A stretch of 64,000 bases of DNA from Cyprinodon diabolis (GCA_030533445.1 JARPUW010000308.1:51403-115402), one strand, 5' to 3'. Positions 9,401 through 23,630 are shown, counted from the first letter of the stretch. Made by a program: numbers and translations. The notes: generated from the letters alone by a model not told the origin.

Positions 9401-9573
9401 AGAGATTTCAGTCTACAAACTGACCAAAAATGGTGACTCTAGCTATAAATATGTGGCCGTGAGGGCGAGTTTAAAATGTTTTTTTGTGTTTAAAAAACGC
9501 CTGCCTCACACTCTAGCTTTTCAGTTGCTCCACTCTAGCAGGCTGGATTTTGCTAAAACTTTGTGGCGCTTGA
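6403..9573 (+). repeat. macrosatellite unit 3 (subfamily A)
   Basis: There is no 66-bp monomer; the AAT tract runs straight into actag. Subfamily A markers are cagagtatg, ctctggggtg, attactataa, gagcaataaa, catgtacag and aaggcaaag. Position 6704 carries a private G-to-A change at a CpG. The length equals that of unit 4. Confidence 0.97.
7031..7265 (+). repeat. 51-bp double-hairpin minisatellite, unit 3, 5 hairpins
   Basis: Standard 235-bp form with loops ttc, tct, tcc, tcc, tcc. Confidence 0.93.
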
Positions 9574-12500
9574 GGTCTGATTATACAAAAACCGTAGCAG
9601 TTATCAACATACCGTCTTCAGTTTTAAATAGACGAAGGATTTATCTACAAACTGAGCTTCAAACTGTTTTTCTAGGTGAATGTATGCCGACACAGTGAAG
9701 TGCTGTTTTTTATGCTTTTTTTTTCCTCTCCCCATTCATTTCCTATGGGATTTTTTTGCGACGTTTTCGCTAATAATTCGCAAACCTTCGGACTAATGAG
9801 AAAGTTTTATACAAGCACACATCACCCCATTGGTCCCGACGCGTGTGCCAACTTTGGGCCCGATCCGCCAAACCGTGCGGGACTAGTTACGCGCCGAAGT
9901 TTTGGGTATACGGGAGAATTATAATAATAACTAGAAAATTTCTAAAGAAATTTTGAGGGGGGCCACCTACTGCCCGTCTGGGGAACCGGGCCAATACGGC
10001 CCTGGCAAGTGACGTCGGGGCTCCCCAGACCAACTGCTTACGCCTTTGAGGGCTGCTGAGGGAAGGAAAGAGGGCAAGTTCATGGGCAAAGAGAGCTGTG
10101 TGCCACTTGTGCTGAAATCTGGGAAATAGACGTGCACAGAGTATGATGCACAAGGGTAATATGGGTTGTCCATATTGAAACACAGTGGGTAAAGCCCAGT
10201 TGGCGGGCTTCGCCCGCCTGCTAGGAGCCATCTCAGTGAAGAAAAAAATCACCAATGGCGGGCTCTGCCCGCCTTCTAAGAGCCATTGCAGTGATGAAAT
10301 CACCAATGGCGGGCTCCGCCCGCCTGCTAAGAGCCATTGCAGTGATGTAATCACCTTTGGCGGGCTCCGCCCGCCTGTTACCATTGGCGGGCTCCGCCCG
10401 CCTTCTAAGAGCCATTGCAGTGATGAAATCACCAATGGCAATGAGCAATATGCCAGAATGTATGAGTGTGTATAAGGAAGAGGCTTTTATTCTGTAGAGT
10501 CCTTGTAGTCTTATTTTGAAAGTCTATCATGAATGTGCATCAAAAGATGGGTCACGCCCAGCAGTGATATAGAATCCATTTCCAAATGTTAAATCACTGG
10601 TTTTCCATGTTATTAGGTGAATAGTTGCTGTATTACAGAGTAAATGGGAGACTTTTATTGTGAAATTTGCTCTGGGGTGTGTTTTGAAAAGGTCACTAGA
10701 GTCTAATAAAAACAACCTGGAAGAGTTTGGGTCATAATGTTGAGCCATTTGCATCAATTAATGCATTACTATAATCTAGAGGCTTTTATTTTGTAGGGTC
10801 CCTGGAGTCTTATTTTGAAAGTCCAACAGAGTTGTGTTTATAGAAAATGTTCAGACCCGTCAATGATAGTTGATTACTTTCCAATCGTTAAATCACTCTT
10901 TTTCCATGTTATTAGGGCAGTAGATGAAGCGGAAATGGGAGGCTTTTATTTTGAAATTTGCTATAGGGTGTGTTTTAAACAGTCTCCTAGAGTCTATTCT
11001 CTAAAACGGGGTTGAGTTTGGGTCATAATGTTGAGCCATATAGAGCAATAAATATATGTAAAAAATATAGAGGCTTTTATTTTGTAGGGTCCCTGGAGTC
11101 TTATTTTGAAAGTCTATCAGTGCTGAGTGGCAAGGGAAGTGTCATGTACAGCAGTCATATAGTATCCATTTCCCAATGTTAAATCAGTCCTTTCACATTC
11201 CATTAGATTAATATGTGCTGTTTAAAACAGCAGAGGTAAAATCTGTTTGAAGCTTGGTAACCTTGACAACGCTTAACGAGCCTCTCACTGACACAGACAA
11301 CAGCTGCACTCACTATTGGTTTCTTCTTCCCAGGCTTTTTTGTATGGGAAGAACGGCACCGAACAAACGACTACTGATCAAAAACCGTATGAGTTATTCA
11401 AAAAACATTTTCACCATGAGCATCAGCAATCCTTCGACTCCAACTATACCAACTTTGGTGTATGTGTGTCATTCAGAAAAATATTTATGACGAGTTGAAA
11501 ACACATAGTCTGATTCGTTTTTCTCCCATCTTCAGCTCAAAAAGAATGGAGAAAGGCTGAAACTCTCATCCACTTTAGGTTGGTCTGGAGGGTTTTTAAG
11601 GCAAAGTATTAATCCTACCGTAATTCCGAAGACATTGTGTGAGTCCAGAGGTTTCAGTCTACAAACTGACCAAAAATGGTGACTGTAGCTCCAAATATGT
11701 GGCCGTGAGGGCGAGAATAAGATGTTTGATCTTAAAAAATGGCCGCCTCACACTAAGATTTCAGCAGCTGCACTCTAGCAGGCTGCTGCAGAAGCTAACT
11801 GTCAGCTAGCTTCCAGGTGCTTACCCTCCGAACAAACGACTGCTGAGCAAAAACCGTAAAAGATATCTGAAAAATTCTTTCAGTGAAAGCAACATCTATC
11901 CTTTGTCTCAGACTGGGGTAACCTTCATGTCTGTAGGTCTTTCACAACCCAAAACGAAGCACAAACAAAATGGTTGGCCCACCTGCTCCTCCCTTTGTTT
12001 GAACTGCAGGACCTCACTCTCACTCACCTTTTAGCTGCTAAAGCACCCCTCCGAACAAACGACTGCTGAGTAAAAACCGTAAAAGGTATCTGAAAAATTC
12101 TTTTTATCTAAGCGACAGCTATATCTTGTCTTCAATTGGAGTAACTTTCATGGCTGTAGGTCATCTACAAACTGAATGGGAAGAGAAAGAAAAAGAAAAA
12201 ACGTTTCATCACACCTAAGCTTCTAATTGAGCTAGCTGCAGCAGGTCACTGTCACTCAGCTTTCAGGTGCTTAAAATGTCCTCCGAACAAACGACTGCTG
12301 AGCAAAAACCGTATGAGTTATTCAAAAAATTTTTTCACCGTGAGCGTCAGTCATCCTTCGACTCCAACTATGCCAACTTTGGTGTATGTGTGTCATTCAG
12401 AAAAATATTTATGACGAGTTTAAAACACATAGTCGGATTCGTTTTTCTCCCCTCTTCTGCTCCAAAACCAATGAAAAACGGCTCTGATTTTCATCGACTT

Positions 12501-12744
12501 TAGGTCGGTCTGGAGGGTTTTTAAGGAAAAGTATTAATCCTACCGTAATTCCGAAGATATTGTGTGGGTCCAGAGATTTCAGTCTACAAACTGACCAAAA
12601 ATGGTGACTCTAGCTATAAATATGTGGCCGTGAGGGCGAGTTTAAAATGTTTTTTTGTGTTTAAAAAACGCCTGCCTCACACTCTAGCTTTTCAGTTGCT
12701 CCACTCTAGCAGGCTGGATTTTGCTAAAACTTTGTGGCGCTTGA
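9574..12744 (+). repeat. macrosatellite unit 4 (subfamily A)
   Basis: This is a near twin of unit 3: identical length, the same A markers, and no 66-bp monomer. A private change around 11196 reads cacattcc where other units read caccctcc. Adjacency to the near-identical units 3 and 5 suggests recent duplication. Confidence 0.97.
10202..10436 (+). repeat. 51-bp double-hairpin minisatellite, unit 4, 5 hairpins
   Basis: Standard 235-bp form. Confidence 0.93.
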
Positions 12745-13099
12745 GGTCTGATTATACAAAAACCGTAGCAGTTATCAACATACCGTCTTCAGTTTTAAAT
12801 AGACGAAGGATTTATCTACAAACTGAGCTTCAAACTGTTTTTCTAGGTGAATGTATGCCGACACAGTGAAGTGCTGTTTTTTATGCTTTTTTTTTCCTCT
12901 CCCCATTCATTTCCTATGGGATTTTTTTGCGACGTTTTCGCTAATAATTCGCAAACCTTCGGACTAATGAGAAAGTTTTATACAAGCACACATCACCCCA
13001 TTGGTCCCAACGCGTGTGCCAACTTTGGGCCCGATCCGCCAAACCGTGCGGGACTAGTTACGCGCCGAAGTTTTGGGTATACGGGAGAATTATAATAAT

Positions 13100-13231
13100 A
13101 ATAATACGCGGAATAAATATGTGCAATAGTAGTAGGTGGGCCATGCCTTCGGCATGTGGCCCCCCAATAATACGCGGAATAAATATGTGCAATAGTAGTA
13201 GGTGGGCCATGCCTTCGGCATGTGGCCCCCC
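13100..13231 (+). repeat. 66-bp hairpin minisatellite, unit 5, two copies
   Basis: Two exact-length 66-bp copies join without extra AAT triplets. Confidence 0.93.
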
Positions 13232-13504
13232 AACTAGAAAATTTCTAAAGAAATTTTGAGGGGGGCCACCTACTGCCCGTCTGGGGAACCGGGCCAATAC
13301 GGCCCTGGCAAGTGACGTCGGGGCTCCCCAGACCAACTGCTTACGCCTTTGAGGGCTGCTGAGGGAAGGAAAGAGGGCAAGTTCATGGGCAAAGAGAGCT
13401 GTGTGCCACTTGTGCTGAAATCTGGGAAATAGACGTGCACAGAGTATGATGCACAAGGGTAATATGGGTTGTCCATATTGAAACACAGTGGGTAAAGCCC
13501 AGTT

Positions 13505-13739
13505 GGCGGGCTTCGCCCGCCTGCTAGGAGCCATCTCAGTGAAGAAAAAAATCACCAATGGCGGGCTCTGCCCGCCTTCTAAGAGCCATTGCAGTGATGA
13601 AATCACCAATGGCGGGCTCCGCCCGCCTGCTAAGAGCCATTGCAGTGATGTAATCACCTTTGGCGGGCTCCGCCCGCCTGTTACCATTGGCGGGCTCCGC
13701 CCGCCTTCTAAGAGCCATTGCAGTGATGAAATCACCAAT
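13505..13739 (+). repeat. 51-bp double-hairpin minisatellite, unit 5, 5 hairpins
   Basis: Standard 235-bp form. Confidence 0.93.
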
Positions 13740-16402
13740 GGCAATGAGCAATATGCCAGAATGTATGAGTGTGTATAAGGAAGAGGCTTTTATTCTGTAG
13801 AGTCCTTGTAGTCTTATTTTGAAAGTCTATCATGAATGTGCATCAAAAGATGGGTCACGCCCAGCAGTGATATAGAATCCATTTCCAAATGTTAAATCAC
13901 TGGTTTTCCATGTTATTAGGTGAATAGTTGCTGTATTACAGAGTAAATGGGAGACTTTTATTGTGAAATTTGCTCTGGGGTGTGTTTTGAAAAGGTCACT
14001 AGAGTCTAATAAAAACAACCTGGAAGAGTTTGGGTCATAATGTTGAGCCATTTGCATCAATTAATGCATTACTATAATCTAGAGGCTTTTATTTTGTAGG
14101 GTCCCTGGAGTCTTATTTTGAAAGTCCAACAGAGTTGTGTTTATAGAAAATGTTCAGACCCGTCAATGATAGTTGATTACTTTCCAATCGTTAAATCACT
14201 CTTTTTCCATGTTATTAGGGCAGTAGATGAAGCGGAAATGGGAGGCTTTTATTTTGAAATTTGCTATAGGGTGTGTTTTAAACAGTCTCCTAGAGTCTAT
14301 TCTCTAAAACGGGGTTGAGTTTGGGTCATAATGTTGAGCCATATAGAGCAATAAATATATGTAAAAAATATAGAGGCTTTTATTTTGTAGGGTCCCTGGA
14401 GTCTTATTTTGAAAGTCTATCAGTGCTGAGTGGCAAGGGAAGTGTCATGTACAGCAGTCATATAGTATCCATTTCCCAATGTTAAATCAGTCCTTTCACC
14501 CTCCATTAGATTAATATGTGCTGTTTAAAACAGCAGAGGTAAAATCTGTTTGAAGCTTGGTAACCTTGACAACGCTTAACGAGCCTCTCACTGACACAGA
14601 CAACAGCTGCACTCACTATTGGTTTCTTCTTCCCAGGCTTTTTTGTATGGGAAGAACGGCACCGAACAAACGACTACTGATCAAAAACCGTATGAGTTAT
14701 TCAAAAAACATTTTCACCATGAGCATCAGCAATCCTTCGACTCCAACTATACCAACTTTGGTGTATGTGTGTCATTCAGAAAAATATTTATGACGAGTTG
14801 AAAACACATAGTCTGATTCGTTTTTCTCCCATCTTCAGCTCAAAAAGAATGGAGAAAGGCTGAAACTCTCATCCACTTTAGGTTGGTCTGGAGGGTTTTT
14901 AAGGCAAAGTATTAATCCTACCGTAATTCCGAAGACATTGTGTGAGTCCAGAGGTTTCAGTCTACAAACTGACCAAAAATGGTGACTGTAGCTCCAAATA
15001 TGTGGCCGTGAGGGCGAGAATAAGATGTTTGATCTTAAAAAATGGCCGCCTCACACTAAGATTTCAGCAGCTGCACTCTAGCAGGCTGCTGCAGAAGCTA
15101 ACTGTCAGCTAGCTTCCAGGTGCTTACCCTCCGAACAAACGACTGCTGAGCAAAAACCGTAAAAGATATCTGAAAAATTCTTTCAGTGAAAGCAACATCT
15201 ATCCTTTGTCTCAGACTGGGGTAACCTTCATGTCTGTAGGTCTTTCACAACCCAAAACGAAGCACAAACAAAATGGTTGGCCCACCTGCTCCTCCCTTTG
15301 TTTGAACTGCAGGACCTCACTCTCACTCACCTTTTAGCTGCTAAAGCACCCCTCCGAACAAACGACTGCTGAGTAAAAACCGTAAAAGGTATCTGAAAAA
15401 TTCTTTTTATCTAAGCGACAGCTATATCTTGTCTTCAATTGGAGTAACTTTCATGGCTGTAGGTCATCTACAAACTGAATGGGAAGAGAAAGAAAAAGAA
15501 AAAACGTTTCATCACACCTAAGCTTCTAATTGAGCTAGCTGCAGCAGGTCACTGTCACTCAGCTTTCAGGTGCTTAAAATGTCCTCCGAACAAACGACTG
15601 CTGAGCAAAAACCGTATGAGTTATTCAAAAAATTTTTTCACCGTGAGCGTCAGTCATCCTTCGACTCCAACTATGCCAACTTTGGTGTATGTGTGTCATT
15701 CAGAAAAATATTTATGACGAGTTTAAAACACATAGTCGGATTCGTTTTTCTCCCCTCTTCTGCTCCAAAACCAATGAAAAACGGCTCTGATTTTCATCGA
15801 CTTTAGGTCGGTCTGGAGGGTTTTTAAGGAAAAGTATTAATCCTACCGTAATTCCGAAGATATTGTGTGGGTCCAGAGATTTCAGTCTACAAACTGACCA
15901 AAAATGGTGACTCTAGCTATAAATATGTGGCCGTGAGGGCGAGTTTAAAATGTTTTTTTGTGTTTAAAAAACGCCTGCCTCACACTCTAGCTTTTCAGTT
16001 GCTCCACTCTAGCAGGCTGGATTTTGCTAAAACTTTGTGGCGCTTGAGGTCTGATTATACAAAAACCGTAGCAGTTATCAACATACCGTCTTCAGTTTTA
16101 AATAGACGAAGGATTTATCTACAAACTGAGCTTCAAACTGTTTTTCTAGGTGAATGTATGCCGACACAGTGAAGTGCTGTTTTTTATGCTTTTTTTTTCC
16201 TCTCCCCATTCATTTCCTATGGGATTTTTTTGCGACGTTTTCGCTAATAATTCGCAAACCTTCGGACTAATGAGAAAGTTTTATACAAGCACACATAACC
16301 CCATTGGTCCCGACGCGTGTGCCAACTTTGGGCCCGATCCGCCAAACCGTGCGGGACTAGTTACGCGCCGAAGTTTTGGGTATACGGGAGAATTATAATA
16401 AT

Positions 16403-16744
16403 AATAATACGCGGAATAAATATGTGCAATAGTAGTAGGTGGGCCATGCCTTCGGCATGTGGCCCCCCAATAATAATACGCGGAATAAATATGTGCAATA
16501 GTAGTAGGTGGGCCATGCCTTCGGCATGTGGCCCCCCAATAATAATACGCGGAATAAATATGTGCAATAGTAGTAGGTGGGCCATGCCTTCGGCATGTGG
16601 CCCCCCAATAATAATAATACGCGGAATAAATATGTGCAATAGTAGTAGGTGGGCCATGCCTTCGGCATGTGGCCCCCCAATAATACGCGGAATAAATATG
16701 TGCAATAGTAGTAGGTGGGCCATGCCTTCGGCATGTGGCCCCCC
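16403..16744 (+). repeat. 66-bp hairpin minisatellite, unit 6, five copies
   Basis: The 342 bp are five copies plus four extra AAT triplets spread over the junctions (+3, +3, +6, 0). Both the monomer count and the junction microsatellite therefore vary. Confidence 0.93.
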
Positions 16745-17017
16745 AACTAGAAAATTTCTAAAGAAATTTTGAGGGGGGCCACCTACTGCCCGTCTGGGGA
16801 ACAGGGCCAATACGGCCCTGGCAAGTGATGTCGGGGCTCCCCAGACCAACTGCTTACGCCTTTGAGGGCTGCTGAGGGAAGGAAAGAGGGCTAGGTCATG
16901 GGCAAAGAGAGCTGTGTGCCACTTGTGCTGAAATCTGGGAAATAGACGTGCACAGCGTATGATGCAAAAGGGTAATATGGGTTGTCCATATTGAACCGCA
17001 GTGGGTAAAGCTCAGTT

Positions 17018-17225
17018 GGTGGGCTCCGCCCGCCTGCTAGGAGCCCTTGCAGCGATGAAAAAAATCACCAATGGCGGGCTCTGCCCGCCTGCTAAGAGCC
17101 ATTGCAGTGATGAAATCACCAATGGCGGGCTCCGCCCGCCTTCTAAGAGCCATTGCAGTGATGAAATCACCAATGGCGGGCTCCGCCCGCCTTCTAAGAG
17201 CCATTGCAGTGATGAAATTACAAAT
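17018..17225 (+). repeat. 51-bp double-hairpin minisatellite, unit 6, C type, 4 hairpins
   Basis: The 208 bp are 55 plus three 51-bp copies. The first arm is ggtgggc, so a G-T type mismatch replaces one pair of hairpin I. The 27-bp copy is absent. Confidence 0.93.
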
Positions 17226-19533
17226 GGCAATGAGCAATATGCCAGAATGTATGAGTGTGTATAAGGAAGAGGCTTTTATTCTGTAGAGTCCCTGGAGTCT
17301 TATTTTGAAAGTCTATCATGGAAGTGCATCTAAAGATGGGTCATGCCCAGCAGTTATATAGAATCAATTTCCAAATGTTAAATCACTGGTTTTCCATGTT
17401 ATTAGGTGAATAGTTGCTGTATTACAGAGTAAATGGGAGACTTTTATTGTGAAATTTGCTCTGGGTGTGTTTTGAAAAGGTCACTAGAGTCTAATAAAAA
17501 CAACCTGGAAGAGTTTGGGTCATAATGTTGAGCCATTTGCATCAATTAATGCATTAGTATAATCTAGAGGCTTTTATTTTGTAGGGTCGCTGGAGTCTTA
17601 TTTTGAAAGTCCAACAGAGTTGTGTTTATAGAAAATGTTCAGACCCGTCAATGATAGTTGATTACTTTCCAATCGTTAAATCACTCTTTTTCCATGTTAT
17701 TAGGGCAGTAGATGAAGCGGAAATGGGAGGCTTTTATTTTGAAATTTGCTATAGGGTGTGTTTTAAACAGTCTCCTAGAGTCTATTCTCTAAAACGGGGT
17801 TGAGTTTGGGTCATAATATTGAGCCATATAGGGCAATAAATATATGTAAAAAATATAGAGGCTTTTATTTTGTAGGGTCCCTGGAGTCTTATTTTGAAAG
17901 TCTATCAGTGCTGAGTGGCAAGGGAAGTGTCATGGACAGCAGTCATATAGTATCCATTTCCCAATGTTAAATCAGTCCTTTCACCCTCCATTAGATTAAT
18001 ATGTGCTGTTTAAAACAGCAGAGGTAAAATCTGTTTGAAGCTTGGTAACCTTGACAACGCTTAACGAGCCTCTCACTGACACAGACAACAGCTGCACTCA
18101 CTATTGGTTTCTTCTTCCCAGGCTTTTTTGTATGGGAAGAACGGCAACGAAAACAAACGACTACTGATCAAAAACCGTATGAGTTATTCAAAAAACATTT
18201 TCACCATGAGCATCAGCAATCCTTCGACTCCAAGTATACCAACTTTGGTGTATGTGTGTCATTCAGAACAATATTTATGACGACTTGAAAACACATAGTC
18301 TGATTCGTTTCTCTCCCATCTTCAGCTCAAAAAGAATGGAGAAAGGCTGAAACTCATCGACTTTAGGTTGGTCTGGAGGGTTTTTAAGGAAAAGTATTAA
18401 TCCTACCGTAATTCCGAAGACATTGTGTGAGTCCAGAGGTTTCAGTCTACAAACTGACCAAAAATGGTGACTGTAGCTCCAAATATGTGGCCGTGAGGGC
18501 GAGAATAAGATGTTTGATCTTAAAAAAATGGCCGCCTCACACTAAGATTTCAGCAGCTGCACTCTAGCAGGCTGCTGCAGAAGCTAACTGTCAGCTAGCT
18601 TCCAGGTGCTTACCCTCCGAACAAACGACTGCTGAGCAAAAACCGTAAAAGATATCTGAAAAATTCTTTCAGTGAAAGCAACATCTATCCTTTGTCTCAG
18701 ACTGGGGTAACCTTCATGTCTGTAGGTCTTTCACAACCCAAAACGAAGCACAAACAAAATGGTTGGCCCACCTGCTCCTCCCTTTGTTTGAACTGCAGGA
18801 CCTCACTCTCACTCACCTTTTAGCTGCTAAAGCACCCCTCCGAACAAACGACTGCTGAGTAAAAACCGTAAAAGGTGTCTGAAAAATTCTTTTTATCTAA
18901 GCGACAGCTATATCTTGTCTTCAATTGGAGTAACTTTCATGGCTGTAGGTCATCTACAAACTGAATGGGAAGAGAAAGAAAAAGAAAAAACGTTTCGTCA
19001 CACATGAGCTTCTAATTGAGCTAGCTGCAGCAGGTCACTGTCACTCAGCTTTCAGGTGCTTAAAATGTCCTCCGAACAAACGACTGCTGAGCAAAAACCG
19101 TATGAGTTATTCAAAAAATTTTTTCACCGTGAGCGTCAGTCATCCTTCGACTCCAACTATGCCAACTTTGGTGTATGTGTGTCATTCAGAAAAATATTTA
19201 TGACGAGTTTAAAACACATAGTCGGATTCGTTTTTCTCCCCTCTTCTGCTCCAAAACCAATGAAAAACGGCTCTGATTTTCATCGACTTTAGGTCGGTCT
19301 GGAGGGTTTTTAAGGAAAAGTATTAATCCTACCGTAATTCCGAAGATATTGTGTGGGTCCAGAGATTTCAGTCTACAAACTGACCAAAAATGGTGACTCT
19401 AGCTATAAATATGTGGCCGTGAGGGCGAGTTTAAAATGTTTTTTTGTGTTTAAAAAACGCCTGCCTCACACTCTAGCTTTTCAGTTGCTCCACTCTAGCA
19501 GGCTGGATTTTGCTAAAACTTTGTGGCGCTTGA

Positions 19534-22500
19534 GGTCTGATTATACAAAAACCGTAGCAGTTATCAACATACCGTCTTCAGTTTTAAATAGACGAAGGAT
19601 TTATCTACAAACTGAGCTTCAAACTGTTTTTCTAGGTGAATGTATGGCGACACAGTGAAGTGCTGTTTTTTATGCTTTTTTTTTCCTCTCCCCATTCATT
19701 TCCTATGGGATTTTTTTGCGACGTTTTCGCTAATAATTCGCAAACCTTCGGACTAATGAGAAAGTTTTATACAAGCACACATCACCCCATTGGTCCCGAC
19801 GCATGTGCCAACTTTGGGCCCGATCCGCCAAACCGTGCGGGACTAGTTACGCGCCGAAGTTTTGGGTATACGGGAGAATTATAATAACTAGAAAATTTCT
19901 AAAGAAATTTTGAGGGGGGCCACCTACTGCCCGTCTGGGGAACCGGGCCAATACGGCCCTGGCAAGTGACGTCGGGGCTCCCCAGACCAACTGCTTACGC
20001 CTTTGAGGGCTGCTGAGGGAAGGAAAGAGGGCAAGTTCATGGGTAAAGAGAGCTGTGTGCCACTTGTGCTGAAATCTGGGAAATAGACGTGCACAGCGTA
20101 TGATGCACAAGGGTAATATGGGTTGTCCATATTGAAACACAGTGGGTAAAGCCCAGTTGGCGGGCTTCGCCCGCCTGCGAGGAGCCATCTCAGTGAAGAA
20201 AAAAATCACCAATGGCGGGCTCTGCCCGCCTTCTAAGAGCCATTGCAGTGATGAAATCACCAATGGCGGGCTCCGCCCGCCTGCTAAGAGCCATTGCAGT
20301 GATGTAATCACCTTTGGCGGGCTCCGCCCGCCTGTTACCATTGGCGGGCTCCGCCCGCCTTCTAAGAGCCATTGCAGTGATGAAATCACCAATGGCAATG
20401 AGCAATATGCCAGAATGTATAAGTGTGTATAAGGAAGAGGCTTTTATTCTGTAGAGTCCTTGTAGTCTTATTTTGAAAGTCTATCATGAATGTGCATCAA
20501 AAGATGGGTCACGCCCAGCAGTGATATAGAATCCATTTCCAAATGTGAAATCACTGGTTTTCCATGTTATTAGGTGAATAGTTGCTGTATTACAGAGTAA
20601 ATGGGAGACTTTTATTGTGAAATTTGCTCTGGGTGTGTTTTGAAAAGGTCACTAGAGTCTAATAAAAACAACCTGGAAGAGTTTGGGTCATAATGTTGAG
20701 CCATTTGCATCAATTAATGCATTAGTATAATCTAGAGGCTTTTATTTTGTAGGGTCCCTGGAGTCTTATTTTGAAAGTCCAACAGAGTTGTGTTTATAGA
20801 AAATGTTCAGACCCGTCAATGATAGTTGATTACTTTCCAATCGTTAAATCACTCTTTTTCCATGTTATTAGGGCAGTAGATGAAGCGGAAATGGGAGGCT
20901 TTTATTTTGAAATTTGCTATAGGGTGTGTTTTAAACAGTCTCCTAGAGTCTATTCTCTAAAACGGGGTTGAGTTTGGGTCATAATGTTGAGCCATATAGG
21001 GCAATAAATATATGTAAAAAATATAGAGGCTTTTATTTTGTAGGGTCCCTGGAGTCTTATTTTGAAAGTCTATCAGTGCTGAGTGGCAAGGGAAGTGTCA
21101 TGGACAGCAGTCATATAGTATCCATTTCCCAATGTTAAATCAGTCCTTTCACCCTCCATTAGATTAATATGTGCTGTTTAAAACAGCAGAGGTAAAATCT
21201 GTTTGAAGCTTGGTAACCTTGACAACGCTTAACGAGCCTCTCACTGACACAGACAACAGCTGCACTCACTATTGGTTTCTTCTTCCCAGGCTTTTTTGTA
21301 TGGGAAGAACGGCACCGAACAAACGACTACTGATCAAAAACCGTATGAGTTATTCAAAAAACATTTTCACCATGAGCATCAGCAATCCTTCGACTCCAAC
21401 TATACCAACTTTGGTGTATGTCTGTCATTCAGAAAAATATTTATGACGAGTTGAAAACACATAGTCTGATTCGTTTCTCTCCCATCTTCAGCTCAAAAAG
21501 AATAGAGAAAGGCTGAAACTCTCATCGACTTTAGGTTGGTCTGGAGGGTTTTTAAGGAAAAGTATTAATCCTACCGTAATTCCGAAGACATTGTGTGAGT
21601 CCAGAGGTTTCAGTCTACAAACTGACCAAAAATGGTGACTGTAGCTCCAAATATGTGGCCGTGAGGGCGAGAATAAGATGTTTGATCTGAAAAAAATGGC
21701 CGCCTCACACTAAGATTTCAGCAGCTGCACTCTAGCAGGCTGCTGCAGAAGCTAACTGTCAGCTAGCTTCCAGGTGCTTACCCTCCGAACAAACGACTGC
21801 TGAGCAAAAACCGTAAAAGATATCTGAAAAATTCTTTCAGTGAAAGCAACATCTATCCTTTGTCTCAGACTGGGGTAACCTTCATGTCTGTAGGTCTTTC
21901 ACAACCCAAAACGAAGCACAAACAAAATGGTTGGCCCACCTGCTCCTCCCTTTCTTTTAACTGCAGGACCTCACTCTCACTCACCTTTTAGCTGCTAAAG
22001 CACCCCTCCGAACAAACGACTGCTGAGTAAAAACCGTAAAAGGTATCTGAAAAATTCTTTTTATCTAAGCGACAGCTATATCTTGTCTTCGATTGGAGTA
22101 ACTTTCATGGCTGTAGGTCATCTACAACCTGAATGGGAAGAGAAAGAAAAAGAAAAAACGTTTCATCACACCTAAGCTTCTAATTGAGCTAGCTGCAGCA
22201 GGTCACTGTCACTCAGCTTTCAGGTGCTTAAAATGTCCTCCGAACAAACGACTGCTGAGCAAAAACCGTATGAGTTATTCAAAAAATTTTTTCACCGTGA
22301 GCGTCAGTCATCCTTCGACTCCAACTATGCCAACTTTGGTGTATGTGTGTCATTCAGAAAAATATTTATGACGAGTTTAAAACACATAGTCTGATTCGTT
22401 TTTCTCCCCTCTTCTGCTCCAAAACCAATGAAAAACAGCTCTGATTTTCATCGACTTTAGGTCGGTCTGGAGGGTTTTTAAGGAAAAGTATTAATCCTAC

Positions 22501-22701
22501 CGTAATTCCGAAGATATTGTGTGGGTCCAGAGATTTCAGTCTACAAACTGACCAAAAATGGTGACTCTAGCTATAAATATGTGGCCGTGAGGGCGAGTTT
22601 AAAATGTTTTTTTGTGTTTAAAAAACGCCTGCCTCACACTCTAGCTTTTCAGTTGCTCCACTCTAGCAGGCTGGATTTTGCTAAAACTTTGTGGCGCTTG
22701 A
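19534..22701 (+). repeat. macrosatellite unit 7 (subfamily B2)
   Basis: There is no 66-bp monomer and five GC hairpins. It shares gggtaaagag, ctgcgagg, gtataagtg, gtatgtctgtc and aacagctctg with unit 10, three units away. A G-to-A change at a CpG at 19803 is private. Confidence 0.97.
20159..20393 (+). repeat. 51-bp double-hairpin minisatellite, unit 7, 5 hairpins
   Basis: Standard form with the linker variant ctgcgagg after the first hairpin. Confidence 0.93.
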
Positions 22702-23056
22702 GGTCTGATTATACAAAAACCGTAGCAGTTATCAACATACCGTCTTCAGTTTTAAATAGACGAAGGATTTATCTACAAACTGAGCTTCAAACTGTTTTTC
22801 TAGGTGAATGTATGGCGACACAGTGAAGTGCTGTTTTTTATGCTTTTTTTTTCCTCTCCCCATTCATTTCCTATGGGATTTTTTTGCGACGTTTTCGCTA
22901 ATAATTCGCAAACCTTCGGACTAATGAGAAAGTTTTATACAAGCACACATCACCCCATTGGTCCCGACGCGTGTGCCAACTTTGGGCCCGATCCGCCAAA
23001 CCGTGCGGGACTAGTTACGTGCCGAAGTTTTGGGTATACGGGAGAATTATAATAAT

Positions 23057-23122
23057 AATAATACGCGGAATAAATATGTGCAATAGTAGTAGGTGGGCCA
23101 TGCCTTCGGCATGTGGCCCCCC
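23057..23122 (+). repeat. 66-bp hairpin minisatellite, unit 8, one copy
   Basis: A single copy. Confidence 0.9.
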
Positions 23123-23395
23123 AACTAGAAAATTTCTAAAGAAATTTTGAGGGGGGCCACCTACTGCCCGTCTGGGGAACCGGGCCAATACGGCCCTGGC
23201 AAGTGACGTCGGGGCTCCCCAGACCAACTGCTTACGCCTTTGAGGGCTGCTGAGGGAAGGAAAGAGGGCAAGTTCATGGGCAAAGAGAGCTGTGTGCCAC
23301 TTGTGCTGAAATCTGGGAAATAGACGTGCACAGCGTATGATGCACAAGGGTAATATGGGTTGTCCATATTGAAACACAGTGGGTAAAGCCCAGTT

Positions 23396-23630
23396 GGCGG
23401 GCTTCGCCCGCCTGCTAGGAGCCATCTCAGTGAAGAAAAAAATCACCAATGGCGGGCTCTGCCCGCCTTCTAAGAGCCATTGCAGTGATGAAATCACCAA
23501 TGGCGGGCTCCGCCCGCCTGCTAAGAGCCATTGCAGTGATGTAATCACCTTTGGCGGGCTCCGCCCGCCTGTTACCATTGGCGGGCTCCGCCCGCCTTCT
23601 AAGAGCCATTGCAGTGATGAAATCACCAAT
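23396..23630 (+). repeat. 51-bp double-hairpin minisatellite, unit 8, 5 hairpins
   Basis: Standard 235-bp form. Confidence 0.93.

Larger units (their letters stand above)
12745..16047 (+). repeat. macrosatellite unit 5 (subfamily A)
   Basis: Its length is that of units 3 and 4 plus 132 bp, which is exactly two 66-bp monomers at 13100-13231. A G-to-A change at a CpG at 13009 is shared with unit 17 (51959). Confidence 0.97.
16048..19533 (+). repeat. macrosatellite unit 6 (subfamily C)
   Basis: This unit has five 66-bp monomers and a four-copy 51-bp array of the C type. C markers include acagggcc, gatgtc, ctaggtc, gcaaaag and accgca (16801-17000), ggtcgctgg near 17586, ataatattg near 17815, ggcaacgaaaac near 18142 and a 2-bp deletion in gaaactcatcg near 18350. 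Confidence 0.97.

Noticed and set aside
16393..16746. Frames of 117 to 177 codons made of repeated GGHMPKAW or RGINMCNSS peptides as repeat proteins
   Set aside because: They are direct translations of the 66-bp hairpin minisatellite in several frames and vanish in units without it.
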